A stretch of DNA of 21,160 bases from Elysia marginata. Taxonomy: Eukaryota > Mollusca > Gastropoda > Plakobranchidae. The notes below the pieces were generated by a model. It was not told the origin of the DNA, did not search any database, and saw nothing but the letters and a program-made list of their open reading frames with translations. Positions 1-9,000 of the stretch are shown piece after piece. The translations under genes and the position numbers were made by a program. How positions within the stretch are numbered: the stretch's first letter is position 1; every line of letters begins with the position of its first letter. The stretch is taken from positions 231,571 to 252,730 of the forward strand of contig BMAT01007188.1 of NCBI GenBank assembly GCA_019649035.1. Reading direction: 5' to 3'.

Positions 1-112
1 TAAGGCCACAGCAAGCTGCACCAAATGTCCTTGATATGCTAAGTGGAGCAACGCTGGTCGGGGCCGGCAGGATCGGCAAACAGATTGCTAATGAATGCAC
101 GGAACAGATCAG
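1..112 (+). CDS. BMAL1: BMAL1 (ARNTL/cycle) bHLH-PAS circadian activator, internal coding exon, 5' end outside window
   Basis: BMAL1 pairs with CLOCK in the nucleus, binds E-boxes and drives the positive arm of the circadian clock. This exon is read from base 3 and gives 36 full codons plus two bases of a split codon. It contains the run VGAGRIGKQIANE (about residues 19-31 of the visible part). From memory this matches the G-A-G-K-I-G-R-M-I-A-E-E segment that lies between the PAS-B domain and the C-terminus in vertebrate BMAL1. The exon ends at 112 before a GTGGGA donor. If read on without splicing, the frame stops at TAA 21 bases past the donor. Splicing to 3676 restores an open frame (AG|T, Ser), and the third exon is then also in frame. 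The acceptor of this exon is not visible. Identity rests mainly on the linked exon at 5335; the splice sites are inferred from sequence alone. Confidence 0.87.
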
Positions 113-1084
113 GTGGGACTACACCAGCTAATGCCTTCTTCCTCCTTTAACACTAATCTGAGATCACACCAGAAATTGCTTTTTTTTTTACCACCTGCAA
201 TGTGACCAATTTCGGCTACAAGCCTTTCAAATTCTAGGAAATTTCATTCATGAAATACACAACAATTTTCCAATCTCTTTCGAATTTATCATTATCTTCA
301 AAAAGTATATATTTAAATACTCAGCAAATTTTAAATCTACAACTACAAGATAACAAATTATTACTGATTTCTCGTTCTGGTCTGTTGTTTGTTTTGACTC
401 CACATTCTGACACACATTGACTTTATAGGCCTAAATGAGGAGCATAGTAGTGAACCTTTAATATATTCTCTGATAGACTAGTTCATGCTGTATGTCTGTT
501 TAACACACGCTTCACTTTACCCATCTTGGCTAAAAGTCTTGTAACTTGTTTAAACCAGACAGATTCAGTCTCATTCAACCACTTCATTTTTTTTCAAAAG
601 GGCACTAACTCTCAACAGGTCTATTGCAGGAAAATAGGAAATATATTTTCCATACCCATCTACACTTATGGGTTTATTTTGATGTTATTTTTTTTTTTCA
701 GTTTAATTTGCTGAAGTTTAGCTTCCTTCTTTAAAAAAAAGTAAATTTTGACTTAAAACTGCTCATTATGAGAACTTTTAATGGAATTTACACCATAAAT
801 TAAATTTGAAGTGAATAAATAATTCACCGTCTAAAAGCAGCCATTTCAGACTTATTTGAGTTATTAGCAAAACAAAACTCTAGATGAATAGGTTAAAATA
901 CAGCAATGAAACCTGTCTCTTGTGCAATCACTTATATTAATTAACATCAAACACATCTATTTCATAGGTTAAATTTTGTAAATTATCACCGTGAACCTAA
1001 GATTGTTAAGACCATAATAGCGAGTCAAGTTTTAATAAAATGCTTCACAATGTTATGTAGAGTAACACAACTTAAAATATTCTG

Positions 1085-1900
1085 TTTTTAGGTTTGTTTT
1101 AAAGGACTGAGTATTTAAACATTGTTTGGTGATAGGAGGCAGCGTGTTCCATACTTTCGGAGCATAAGGAGTGAAAACCCTCTCATCTAACTTTGAAGCT
1201 ACTCTATTTGTTGCCAGAAGAAAATCATTAAAAGACTGTAAAGTTCATAAAGGCTTATTAAGATGTATTATGTCTCTAACAAGTCTAAGATAACACAGAG
1301 CAAGCCTGTTTAAACTTTTAAAAGCAAGACATGCAATTTTAGAATCAGTGTATGTATTTTGATGTATGATGATGTGTTTTTTATATCAGTTTGTTTATGT
1401 TTAAACATAGCACCAGGATTTTCAGTTGCTAAAGAAAATTTATGGCATGCCTGTTTACCCCCAGCTTTCTCATTAAGAAAGCTATCAATATCCATCATAT
1501 AAAATAGTTTCCTCCACTAGCACTAGTATTTGTAGCAGAACTACGGTATTGATAATAGCACTAGCATCAGCAGCTAATTTTGAGACAATAAAAATTATTA
1601 TCAACAATTTGTGTGATTTCTTTCCGCAGCAAATCAGCGTGTCCTGCGGCTGACAGTAGCAACCTAGGAAACCACAATTCCTCCAAGGTTTGAAATTTTA
1701 TCTGTCTTGGTTTCACTTTGTTGCTTATTTGTATGAAAATTGCAACACCTCTCTTAATTGATCTGGTTGCTGTGCCTACAGGGTTTTGCATTGCTAGGAG
1801 TCCTAACATGGCTCCGAAATTCGAACCTCTGGCCACAAAATTCGTATTTGCCTCAAATTTTAACGTTTTTAAGTGCATAATTGAGGCTAGTAAAAATGCT
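1085..1900. repeat. possible relic of a mobile or repeated element, unnamed
   Basis: The stretch at about 1125-1340 reads like a type of interspersed sequence I recall from marine invertebrate genomes (around GGCAGCGTGTTCCATAC and GAGCAAGCCTGTTTAAAC), but I cannot name the family. On the - strand, 1878-1567 stays open for 103 codons, long for DNA this AT-rich. The peptide has no motif that I recognise: no catalytic signature, no zinc-finger spacing and no membrane segment. It could be a decayed transposon reading frame or chance. A repeat-library search would decide. Confidence 0.3.
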
Positions 1901-2817
1901 AAAAATAAATTTAAATAGCTATCATAATAAGCAAATCTACTGCTTCAGTGTGAATCATTTTGCACCTGTGCTAGATCTAGAGTTGACAAAATCTATTAGA
2001 GCCTATCAGATGGATATGTGGTTCTGGTAACACTCAATTTAATGTTCAGAACCGATATTATGAACTCCTTCACATTCTATAGATTTAGGGCGCGTGGGAC
2101 ACAAGTAAAAAACATCAGCCTAGAACTAAGAGCTGCATTTAAATTGCATTTTTGCTACATTGAAATCTAGAGACCTGTTTGTTTCAGTGCATGTACCAGT
2201 TATCTAAGCTCTAGGGTTGCTTGATCTATCAAGCCCTTCTAAGTAATGACTTCAATTCTGTTTTTAAAATCCCAAACTCAGGTCTAGGTCTCTGCAAAAA
2301 AAAAAAAAGCTCTAAGGCCTTCATTAGGTTAACAACTTTTGGTCTAATTTAAAGAGCATGGTCTTTAATTACTTTTACTCTTGTTTTGTTAGATAACAAA
2401 CTGCAATAATCAAGGTTTTTTTTTAGCAAGTAACCCAAGAAATATAACTTATGGAATAAAGTTGATAGTGTAACATAAAGCATGTAAAAGCATTAACAAA
2501 GCATTGAAAAAAGTAAAAGCTTGGTCATTGAAGTTACATTTATTCATTTACAGCTATTAATATATTCTTTAATTAAATTTACATAAACAGCAAATCTTTT
2601 TTTTTCTATTTTTTATAACAGAGATGATAGCTTATACTATCTGCTGAACGCTTTGTTTTTCCTTTTGAAATAGCGTATGTTAAAAGCATTTTGAGGTAGC
2701 CCTTATTTTCAAAATTATCAAAAAAAATACTTTTGGGTGTCGGAAAAAAAACTGGTGACATTGTGGTGAGAAAAGGATAAACTTTAATAATTAAAACAAA
2801 TCTAAAATTGACCATTT

Positions 2818-2853
2818 AACCCCTATAACCCCTATACCCCTACTCAGAGGGGT
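2818..2853 (+). repeat. telomere-like AACCCCTAT motif run with adjoining hairpin
   Basis: Three near-identical units (AACCCCTAT, AACCCCTAT, ACCCCTA) follow each other at 2818-2842. The last unit pairs with AGGGGT at 2848-2853 across a short loop, making a small C/G hairpin in otherwise AT-rich DNA. The motif resembles but does not equal the animal telomere complement CCCTAA. It is more likely the edge of a repeat than an internal telomere remnant. Confidence 0.5.
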
Positions 2854-2944
2854 GCCGCGCTTGCCTTTAAATTAACTAAAATTTAAATTGTCAGTATTTA
2901 TTGTGAAAATAGAATAAACTCAGTTATCTGAAATCAGTGAAAAA

Positions 2945-3240
2945 TTCTTGCAGCCAGTGTAAATGTCACATATTTCACATTAATTTTCTTAACAAAGAAT
3001 TTTTCTTAGCTTCCAAAGGGCAAAAAATTTCATGACCTAATCAAAATTTTGTGGAAAGATATTTGAACGTTTCTTGCTCAAGGACAATGAGAAACTGAAG
3101 GTGCAAAAAAAATTTGAAATGCCTTTTCTAAAATACCGGTAAGCCTTTCCGACTTCCACCTCATTGACACTGGTTGTGAAAGACATCTTATGTTTCAAAA
3201 GAGGGAATGAATTGGTGATGTGAATGTGCAAATGGTTCAA
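2945..3240 (+). repeat. dispersed degenerate repeat family, copy A (longest)
   Basis: The start, TTCTTGCAGCCAGTG, followed by a TGTCACATATTTCACATTAA block, recurs near 4897 and 15853. The later block, around CCTTTTCTAAAATACCGG and CTTTCCGACTTCCACCTCAT, recurs near 8855 and, more weakly, near 16070. All copies lie in the same orientation. The family is non-coding in every copy and much diverged, so it looks like an old non-autonomous element. Boundaries are approximate. Confidence 0.6.
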
Positions 3241-3241
3241 A

Positions 3242-3542
3242 TTAACTCTTTAACCGTGCAATCATCTCATACTTCTGCGCATACTTTTTCTAGGTCTAGA
3301 TCTAGGTGGTTGTAACTTCTAGATCGCTGCAAATATCGCTAAAAGAGTTAAATTTAGCTTCTCTTGGAAGTTCAATCTACTATAATTAACATTCAGGGTC
3401 AAACGATTTCATAGTTTTATTCGTACATCGTGGTTTCTCCCCTTCTTAGTTATGGCTATACATCGACGCTGGCAGCGTCCATCCATGGATATAAAATGGT
3501 GCACCTGATGTTGACGGCGTCCGGCCATTGTTATAGAGTTAA
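3242..3542. repeat. MITE-like segment with imperfect terminal inverted repeats and TTAA ends
   Basis: The left end, TTAACTCTTTAACCGTG (3242-3258), matches the reverse complement of the right end, CATTGTTATAGAGTTAA (3526-3542), at 14 of 17 positions. Both outer ends are TTAA, which is the target site of piggyBac-type elements. Inside are near-perfect palindromes at 3465-3479 (GACGCTGGCAGCGTC) and 3481-3490 (ATCCATGGAT), and another inverted copy of the AACTCTTT box near 3341. There is no coding capacity. Calling it a MITE is an inference; the ends do not start with the CCC common in piggyBac repeats. Confidence 0.45.
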
Positions 3543-3675
3543 AAATGTATCAAATTATCTATGTTGAAATTATTTGAACTAAACTTTACAACAATCTTAA
3601 ATATGGGGTTAATTCTCAAATCTTCTGTACAGAATCACATCATGCATGATTAAAATCTCTGTTTTTTCATCAGAG

Positions 3676-4232
3676 TCATACCTCAGCTTCGGGCCAGAAA
3701 AGCCAGGGCAGTTTTGGACTAACGGTGCCAACATCACTAGCCAACCCAACCCAACTGTCGCCAGGTGCTGCAGCCCAGACCCCTTCCTCCATGCTACCAC
3801 CGCCCCCGCCCCCACCTGCCATGCCAGGCTCGGTGACAGACTCGAGATATCCCATCAATCACGGTGCGTTGAAGAGTGGTAGCTCTACCCTCACCACCAC
3901 CACTAATACCTCTTCTTCCTCTTCCTTTTCTTCCTCCATCAATATTAGCAAAAACAGCAACAACAACAACCTCAGCAACGTTGGCTTTAATTGTACGGCA
4001 AATGCTAACAGTAGCAGGGGAAGTAACAACAGTACCGCTAACTTCCTGTTTACAGATACTAACATTACTAGTAGAGGTAATAATTCTCCCAGCACCAGCA
4101 ACACTCTGTGTGGTTCTAACAACAACAATAGAAACTACCCTAATTCCTCTGCTATCAGCAACATCAACGGAACTGCCAACTGTATGCTGGGTAGCGTCAG
4201 CACCAGAAATCTCGATCTTCTTTATCCGTTGG
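3676..4232 (+). CDS. BMAL1: BMAL1, low-complexity spacer exon
   Basis: This exon encodes 185 full codons plus a split codon at each end. It links the G-A-G-R-I-G segment to the C-terminal transactivation exon. The acceptor is the AG at 3674-3675. The alternative AG two bases earlier gives a frame that stops after 15 full codons. The donor is GGTAAGTTG at 4233; only this cut keeps the frame into the next exon (G|GC, Gly). The product is probably disordered: seven prolines in a row (residues 78-84 of the visible part), a Thr run, Ser runs at about 116-120 and 122-124, and then many Asn/Ser/Thr codons. Vertebrate BMAL1 has a shorter Ser/Pro-rich linker here, so this spacer looks expanded. The codon repeats (AAC, AGC, TCT/TCC) suggest slippage growth. 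Open frame continues to 4375 past the donor, but it is not needed. Confidence 0.85.
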
Positions 4233-5334
4233 GTAAGTTGGGTGAGATAACACGCAAGTCACCACCCCCCCACCCGTCACCTGTATTGTGTCGTCGTGTG
4301 CTCTATGTGTGCTGTCTGGCTTTGTCAGCGTGTACACGCCAACTATCAGGACAAGGTAAAGGTGACAAAGTCTGATTTGGGAACTATTTGGAAAAATATA
4401 TGGATACTACATTACTACAACAAAGTCCTTTTCAGGAACTATCTGTCTTCAACATAAACTTGTATTTTATCTCTGGTGGTTGCTGGCCAGGTAAATGTTC
4501 AGGGGTTTTTTAATCTTATTCCTAATACACATTTGGTAATATTCATGGAATGCTCTCTCTCCTCCTTATTTATGTGTTATGCACCCGCATTGCTATTGTT
4601 CCTATTAATTGCTTTTGTGCTGGTGAGTTTTGTTTTTGCTGCTGTTGTTGTTGTTAATTAAACAATTCAAAAGTCTTAAAGGCTTTCTTAATGGTATCCC
4701 AAGCTTACTAGAGATAGACCTACTTTTTATTAGACAACATATCATATACCAGTGTCCAATGTTGATGTGATTAGTCTGAGATTTGAATGTCGCAAAAATA
4801 ATTGCACCAATTTTAAAACATTTTGAGGACTACTGCAAGTCAGTACAGTTCCATGATTTTGTTTTTGTTATATTACGATGAGGAGTGCACACATTTGTCT
4901 TGCAGCCAGTCAAAACAGGTCAAATGGCAAAAATTTCATATTTCAAGGCATTAATATTTTAAAATGCACTTTTTCCTGAACTTTCTAAGCCAAACATAGC
5001 AGTAAAATTTCTTATTTTTTTTAAAGGTATTAGAAATTCTTTTGACTTGAATAAAGAGAATGTGAATGAGAAATATATATCTTTTTTAAAAACATGTTTT
5101 CTAAAGTGAATATTTCTGACATTTGATTTATTCACGCTGGTTCGAGATATTTGAGGCTTGTATTTGGAAAGCTGTTTGCTCTTACCCCTGATTTTCTGCG
5201 CGGGAGATAAATGTGAACAGCATTTACTCTACCTTGCTTAGTCTTTCTTGTATTTGAACATTTTTTATTATGTTCCCTTTTACTGTTGTGAAATTTTCAA
5301 CTCCGCTGCTCTTTGTCCACCTGTATCCTTCCAG
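4233..5334 (+). other. BMAL1 intron, 1.1 kb
   Basis: The donor GTAAGTTG at 4233 and the acceptor at 5333-5334 (pyrimidine-rich, CTGTATCCTTCCAG) are both strong. The interior is AT-rich with a GTTGTTGTTGTT run near 4640 and one short copy of the dispersed repeat family at about 4897. No gene is seen on either strand. Confidence 0.85.
4897..4970 (+). repeat. dispersed degenerate repeat family, copy B (short)
   Basis: TGTCTTGCAGCCAGTC, then AAATTTCATATTTCAAGGCATT and AATATTTTAA follow the same order as copies A (2945) and D (15853). Only the left part of the family is recognisable here. Confidence 0.45.
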
Positions 5335-5591
5335 GCACATCAAACCACTGGTCAGAGAGCCACGTCAGCTCGGACAACGGCCTGGGCATGCATCACTCCC
5401 AGTCTGATGACTCGAGCACAGAGGGTTCCCTTATTCAGAGCGTCATGCAGGAGCAGAACATGGACAGCATGCAGAATCCAGGCACAGACGTCAATGACGA
5501 GGCTGCCCTGGCGTTCCTGATGAGTCTTCTTGAAGCAGACGCTGGTCTGGGTGGCCCTGTAGACTTCAATGATCTCCCCTGGCCGTTATGA
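5335..5591 (+). CDS. BMAL1: BMAL1, terminal coding exon with C-terminal transactivation domain
   Basis: This exon is the decisive evidence for BMAL1. The last 31 residues (277-307 of the visible part) differ from the vertebrate BMAL1 C-terminus, as I remember it, at only about four positions. The helix with the L-M-S-L-L motif, the run [13 protein letters not shown] and the terminal DLPWPL are all present. In vertebrates this domain binds the CBP/p300 KIX domain and the cryptochrome coiled coil. The Trp-Pro peptide bond near the end (W305-P306 here) acts as a slow cis/trans switch. Upstream of it, residues 224-276 are Ser/Asp/Gln/Met-rich and less conserved. The acceptor is CCTTCCAG at 5327-5334, and the stop is TGA at 5589-5591. 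Drosophila CYCLE lacks this domain, so the gene is of the ancestral BMAL type, where BMAL rather than CLOCK carries the main activation domain. Confidence 0.97.
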
Positions 5592-8244
5592 TGCTGTTAA
5601 TAGTTTTGTTCTTATATTTATTGGCATAAAGACTTTCAGAAGCCTGTCCTGACAGAGAGAGTTGGTAGCCAGTGGTATGAAGGACTAGAAATTATATTGC
5701 TGAAACTTTGGACACCCCCGTATAGACCAATATGCCACAATATGTAACAACTTTCCTTGCAATGAGTTCTGCATGGTTTATGAGCCATGAGCTCTCAAGG
5801 CCTTTGCCAGAGGGTCATCTCATTGTCCTCTGCCTGTCTTGTGTGGCTTAACTGATAAGGCCTAGTAAACTTTGACCTTTCTCACCTGTCTCTGAGCTGG
5901 AATTATTTTTCTTGTGCCTTGGAGCGGTCTCAGATGTCAAGTGAGCTGGAAACTTAGATTTACATGTGTCTCATGCATGCTTGTAAACTAACTCACATGA
6001 AGGTGTTGAGCCTGCTACAACAATGCATCATGTATACTGAGAGTAAGAACCTTACTGAAATGGTCCACAACTGCACACATTTCAACTGTGCTAACATTAC
6101 ACAAGATTTAATCAACCAAGGCTAAGACAGTTAACCCTCAGTAAAAGTGCAATCAATGAAGTCATGAGTGCCTAGTGGCTGTTGGATTTTTACTGTATTC
6201 TCCTTGGTTCCGACAAGGTGCAGTATACATTGGTCAGACAGACCAAGAACTTTAATACTGCAGTTTGTCTTGTCACCACAATCAGGCAGTGTGCTATGCT
6301 ATTCCTAAACCTTATATAGGCCTATTATGGAGGAAGCCCCCAGGTCCATGGAAATTATCGCGGACACCCAACATGAAGTCACCAAAACACACCTGGAAAT
6401 ATCTGTGGGTCAGCTGATTTTATTTGATTGCTAGGAATTTTCATCAGAACAAACAATGACTTGCCCAAGCAGCCCTGTGGGATTTATAAAGGATATTGTG
6501 TCTTACGCTGCCGGAGCTGCTTATGGGGCGGATTACCTAAAGCAAATTCTTGGTATGCCTTTCTTTATAGACAAGCTCAGCTGCCCAAAGCAGGTGTGAA
6601 GTATGACTGATAGGGCGGCACGTCTCTGTGCCATACAGTGCCATATAATGATATATATTCTTACTGTGTTAAATTATTTGAAAGATGTTGAGAAAAATAC
6701 AAAACTATTTGTTTAGATCTTAGCAGCCTTAGCAGCTTTCGTGATCTGTGTTTCAAAATTTGTTTTATTGAAGCAGGAAGAGCTTTGCGAGCCTCAGGCA
6801 CAACGTATACATGATACAGATGTGATTTTCATTGAAAGATATATTGGAATAGTTTTTATTTAACTGTGTAAAAAGCCTGTCTTTCAGAACTTGCTCTCAG
6901 ATGGAATCATCTGGACTATTTTATTGCGACTTTGTTGAGCAACATCTCCGGAACTGTTCTTGTGTATTGTAAAATGTAACTTGCTTGGCAAGACCAGTTG
7001 AAGTTATCTTGTTAGTATGGTGGCCTTTTTTCTCAGTGCTGACGACAGGAATGTGTATTTTTTTTGTTTTTGTTTTTTTTAAGAGATCAAGTTTAATTAT
7101 GATGATGATATTGTTGATGATGAAGATTATTTACTTTTTCATTTTAATAATTGTAATAACAGGGGTATGCTTTTTAATTGTTTTTGGTGGGTGGGGAAGG
7201 GTCGATGTTTCTTTGGCCTATCTAATGGTCGCGAGTATACAGTTGGTACTGGCACTGTGTGGAGAGTAAAGCTTTAACCACTACCGGTATTTACTGTTTG
7301 GTTGTCTCTTTCACAAGCTACACATGCATCTCCATAATCTAGTTGTATCTAAAACGTAACCTGATATTTTCTTTAGGTAGATTTGAATGAAGTACAACTG
7401 AAAGGATTTGGCTTCCATAATTTATTTATTTTCAATTTCCATGGAGAAACTTGTTGGCATCAAAATGAAACTCCTGTAAACTCTCCATTTAGGTTAAACT
7501 TAGAGATAGGCCTGATTGTGCACATTTTGTATACGCAATGCACTTTAAATAGGGATAAAGTCTGATTTCTCATTTGCACAATGGTAAAAATTTGTTTAAG
7601 TCCTATTTATATGTATACTGTTCATAAAACAGAACTGAACCAAGATTTTCTTTAGCATATTTCTATTCAAAGACATCATCTGTGTTTAGAAGTAGCTGCT
7701 TGAGACAGTCACTGTGCATACATAATAGAAAGTTTGATATGATGTTCCTCTTAGCCATAAAAAAAATGTAGTGATTTGAAAGAATCCATCCATATTCATC
7801 ATTTAAAACTTACAACTCAATGTCTCTAACTCTTTATTATTAACTATTAGCAGAAGAAAAAAAAAACGTTTCTTTCTCAGCCAGTGAAAATGTGTGATGA
7901 AGATAGTCATTGGCATGGATAGAGAGAAAAAGGTGTGTGTGTAACTGTAAGATTTTTTTGAAAGGCAAGATTATCTCTCTTGTGTTGGTAGGTAGGGGCC
8001 AGGTTTTCTTGGTTTTTTTTTTTAAATGTTATCATTTCTTTTGTGATAGATGCATTTTGATTTTGATTTCTGATTCTGAATTTTTTATTTTTTTTTTTGG
8101 GGTGGGGTGGGGAGGGGATCATTTGTTTCAGAATTTTAATCTGTTCTAGTAAAGTTGCGAAGACAATTTTTAGGCAGAATATTGAAAGTAATGAAAATGA
8201 TTTGTCATTATGTCAGCATTGTTTGTTTGGGTAGATATACTGTT

Positions 8245-8318
8245 GTAAAGAGCTTCGAGCCTACATGTAGGAAGAGGCGCTAGAAAATAACTTCATTATT
8301 ATTATTATTATTATTATA
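8245..8318 (+). repeat. SINE/LINE-type 3' tail with stem and (ATT)n, copy 1
   Basis: GTAAAGAGCTTCGAGC, then GGCGCTAGAAAATAA and an (ATT)n tract at 8295-8317, form the layout of a widespread retroelement tail: paired GCGC-containing arms followed by ATT repeats. The reverse complement of 20906-20985 shows the same order (GTAAAGCGCCTAGAGC, GGCGCTATATAA, (ATT)n). The palindrome CTACATGTAG lies in the loop. No body or tRNA-like head is recognisable upstream. Confidence 0.55.
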
Positions 8319-8849
8319 GGCCCGTAGGTCTTGGTGTTGTTAGATACATAAGATACAAATAACAATGTGTTCCTAGTACAATAGTAGTAAGCAGGAGATA
8401 TCAGGCAGGTGTTTAGTTTGTGAATTTAGTAGGTTTGTTTCTCAAGTTTGTTTTTCTTTAAGAACTAAATTTTTACTATGTTATTATGTTTGTCTACGGT
8501 TCATTAATTTCTGAAATACTAAACTTTGTTTTGTTATTTATAAGAAAAAAAAGTAATGTGTAACTAGTAGAAGTATGATATTAATGTATTCATGTATTTG
8601 AAAAAGAGCATGTACCTTGAACCCTGCCCAAAACAATTTTCCCACCTGATATAAATAAAGAGCAATGTCTTGCAGCAAGGTGGACTGAGTTAGATGTCGC
8701 ATTTTTAACATTCTAAGGCGTAGCATGTTGGATGCCTTTTATCTGAGCTTTAAAACATAGAAACTTTCATGATATCATCAAATTTTTATTCAAAGGTACA
8801 AAAACTTTTGTTGCTCTACAATATAGAGAAAAAGAAGGAAAGATAGAGG

Positions 8850-9000
8850 TTTAAAGGGCATTTTCTGAAACAAGGTTTTCCGACTTATGACTCATTCCCA
8901 TCGGTTGCGAGATGTATCATTTGAGAGCCCTGTAGAGACCTTTTTGATATCAGAAGATTATATCTTGAGTTAGTGCATTTGGGAGGTTCAAAATCAATTA
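8850..9000 (+). repeat. dispersed degenerate repeat family, copy C (right part)
   Basis: GGGCATTTTCTGAAAC, then TTTTCCGACTTATGACTCAT and a CGGTTGCGAGATGTATCAT block align in order with 3119-3190 of copy A, with a few small gaps. The left part of the family, starting with CTTGCAGCCAGTG, is missing here. Confidence 0.5.

Larger units (their letters stand above)
113..3675 (+). other. BMAL1 intron, 3.56 kb
   Basis: The intron runs from donor GTGGGA at 113 to the acceptor ending at 3675 (T-rich, then CATCAGAG). Bases 114 to about 1080 are plain AT-rich DNA with homopolymer runs. Bases 1085-1900 may be an old repeat relic. Bases 1900-2800 show nothing beyond AT-rich DNA. Bases 2818-3542 carry a telomere-like motif run, one copy of a dispersed repeat family and a MITE-like segment, each listed separately. 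The region has only short chance open frames and no recognisable protein. Confidence 0.75.

Noticed and set aside
113-132. Read-through of the first BMAL exon to a TAA at 131-133
   Set aside because: A GT donor at 113 joins in frame to 3676, and the downstream exons carry the conserved C-terminus; reading on adds only a few unconserved residues.
3674-3675. Alternative acceptor two bases earlier (exon start 3674)
   Set aside because: It gives a frame that stops after 15 full codons, while start at 3676 is open and leads in frame into the final exon.
3859-4128. Leu-rich open frame on the - strand and other overlapping frames (3609-3815, 3646-3882, 3876-4250)
   Set aside because: They are shadows of the repetitive codons of the BMAL spacer exon.
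4233-4375. Extension of the spacer exon to the stop at 4373-4375
   Set aside because: A consensus GTAAGT donor at 4233 and perfect frame continuity with 5335 explain the exon end; the extension has no conserved residues.
6985-7269. Hydrophobic 94-codon frame, membrane-protein-like
   Set aside because: The hydrophobicity comes from T-rich DNA (Phe, Leu, Ile, Val codons); there is no family signature.
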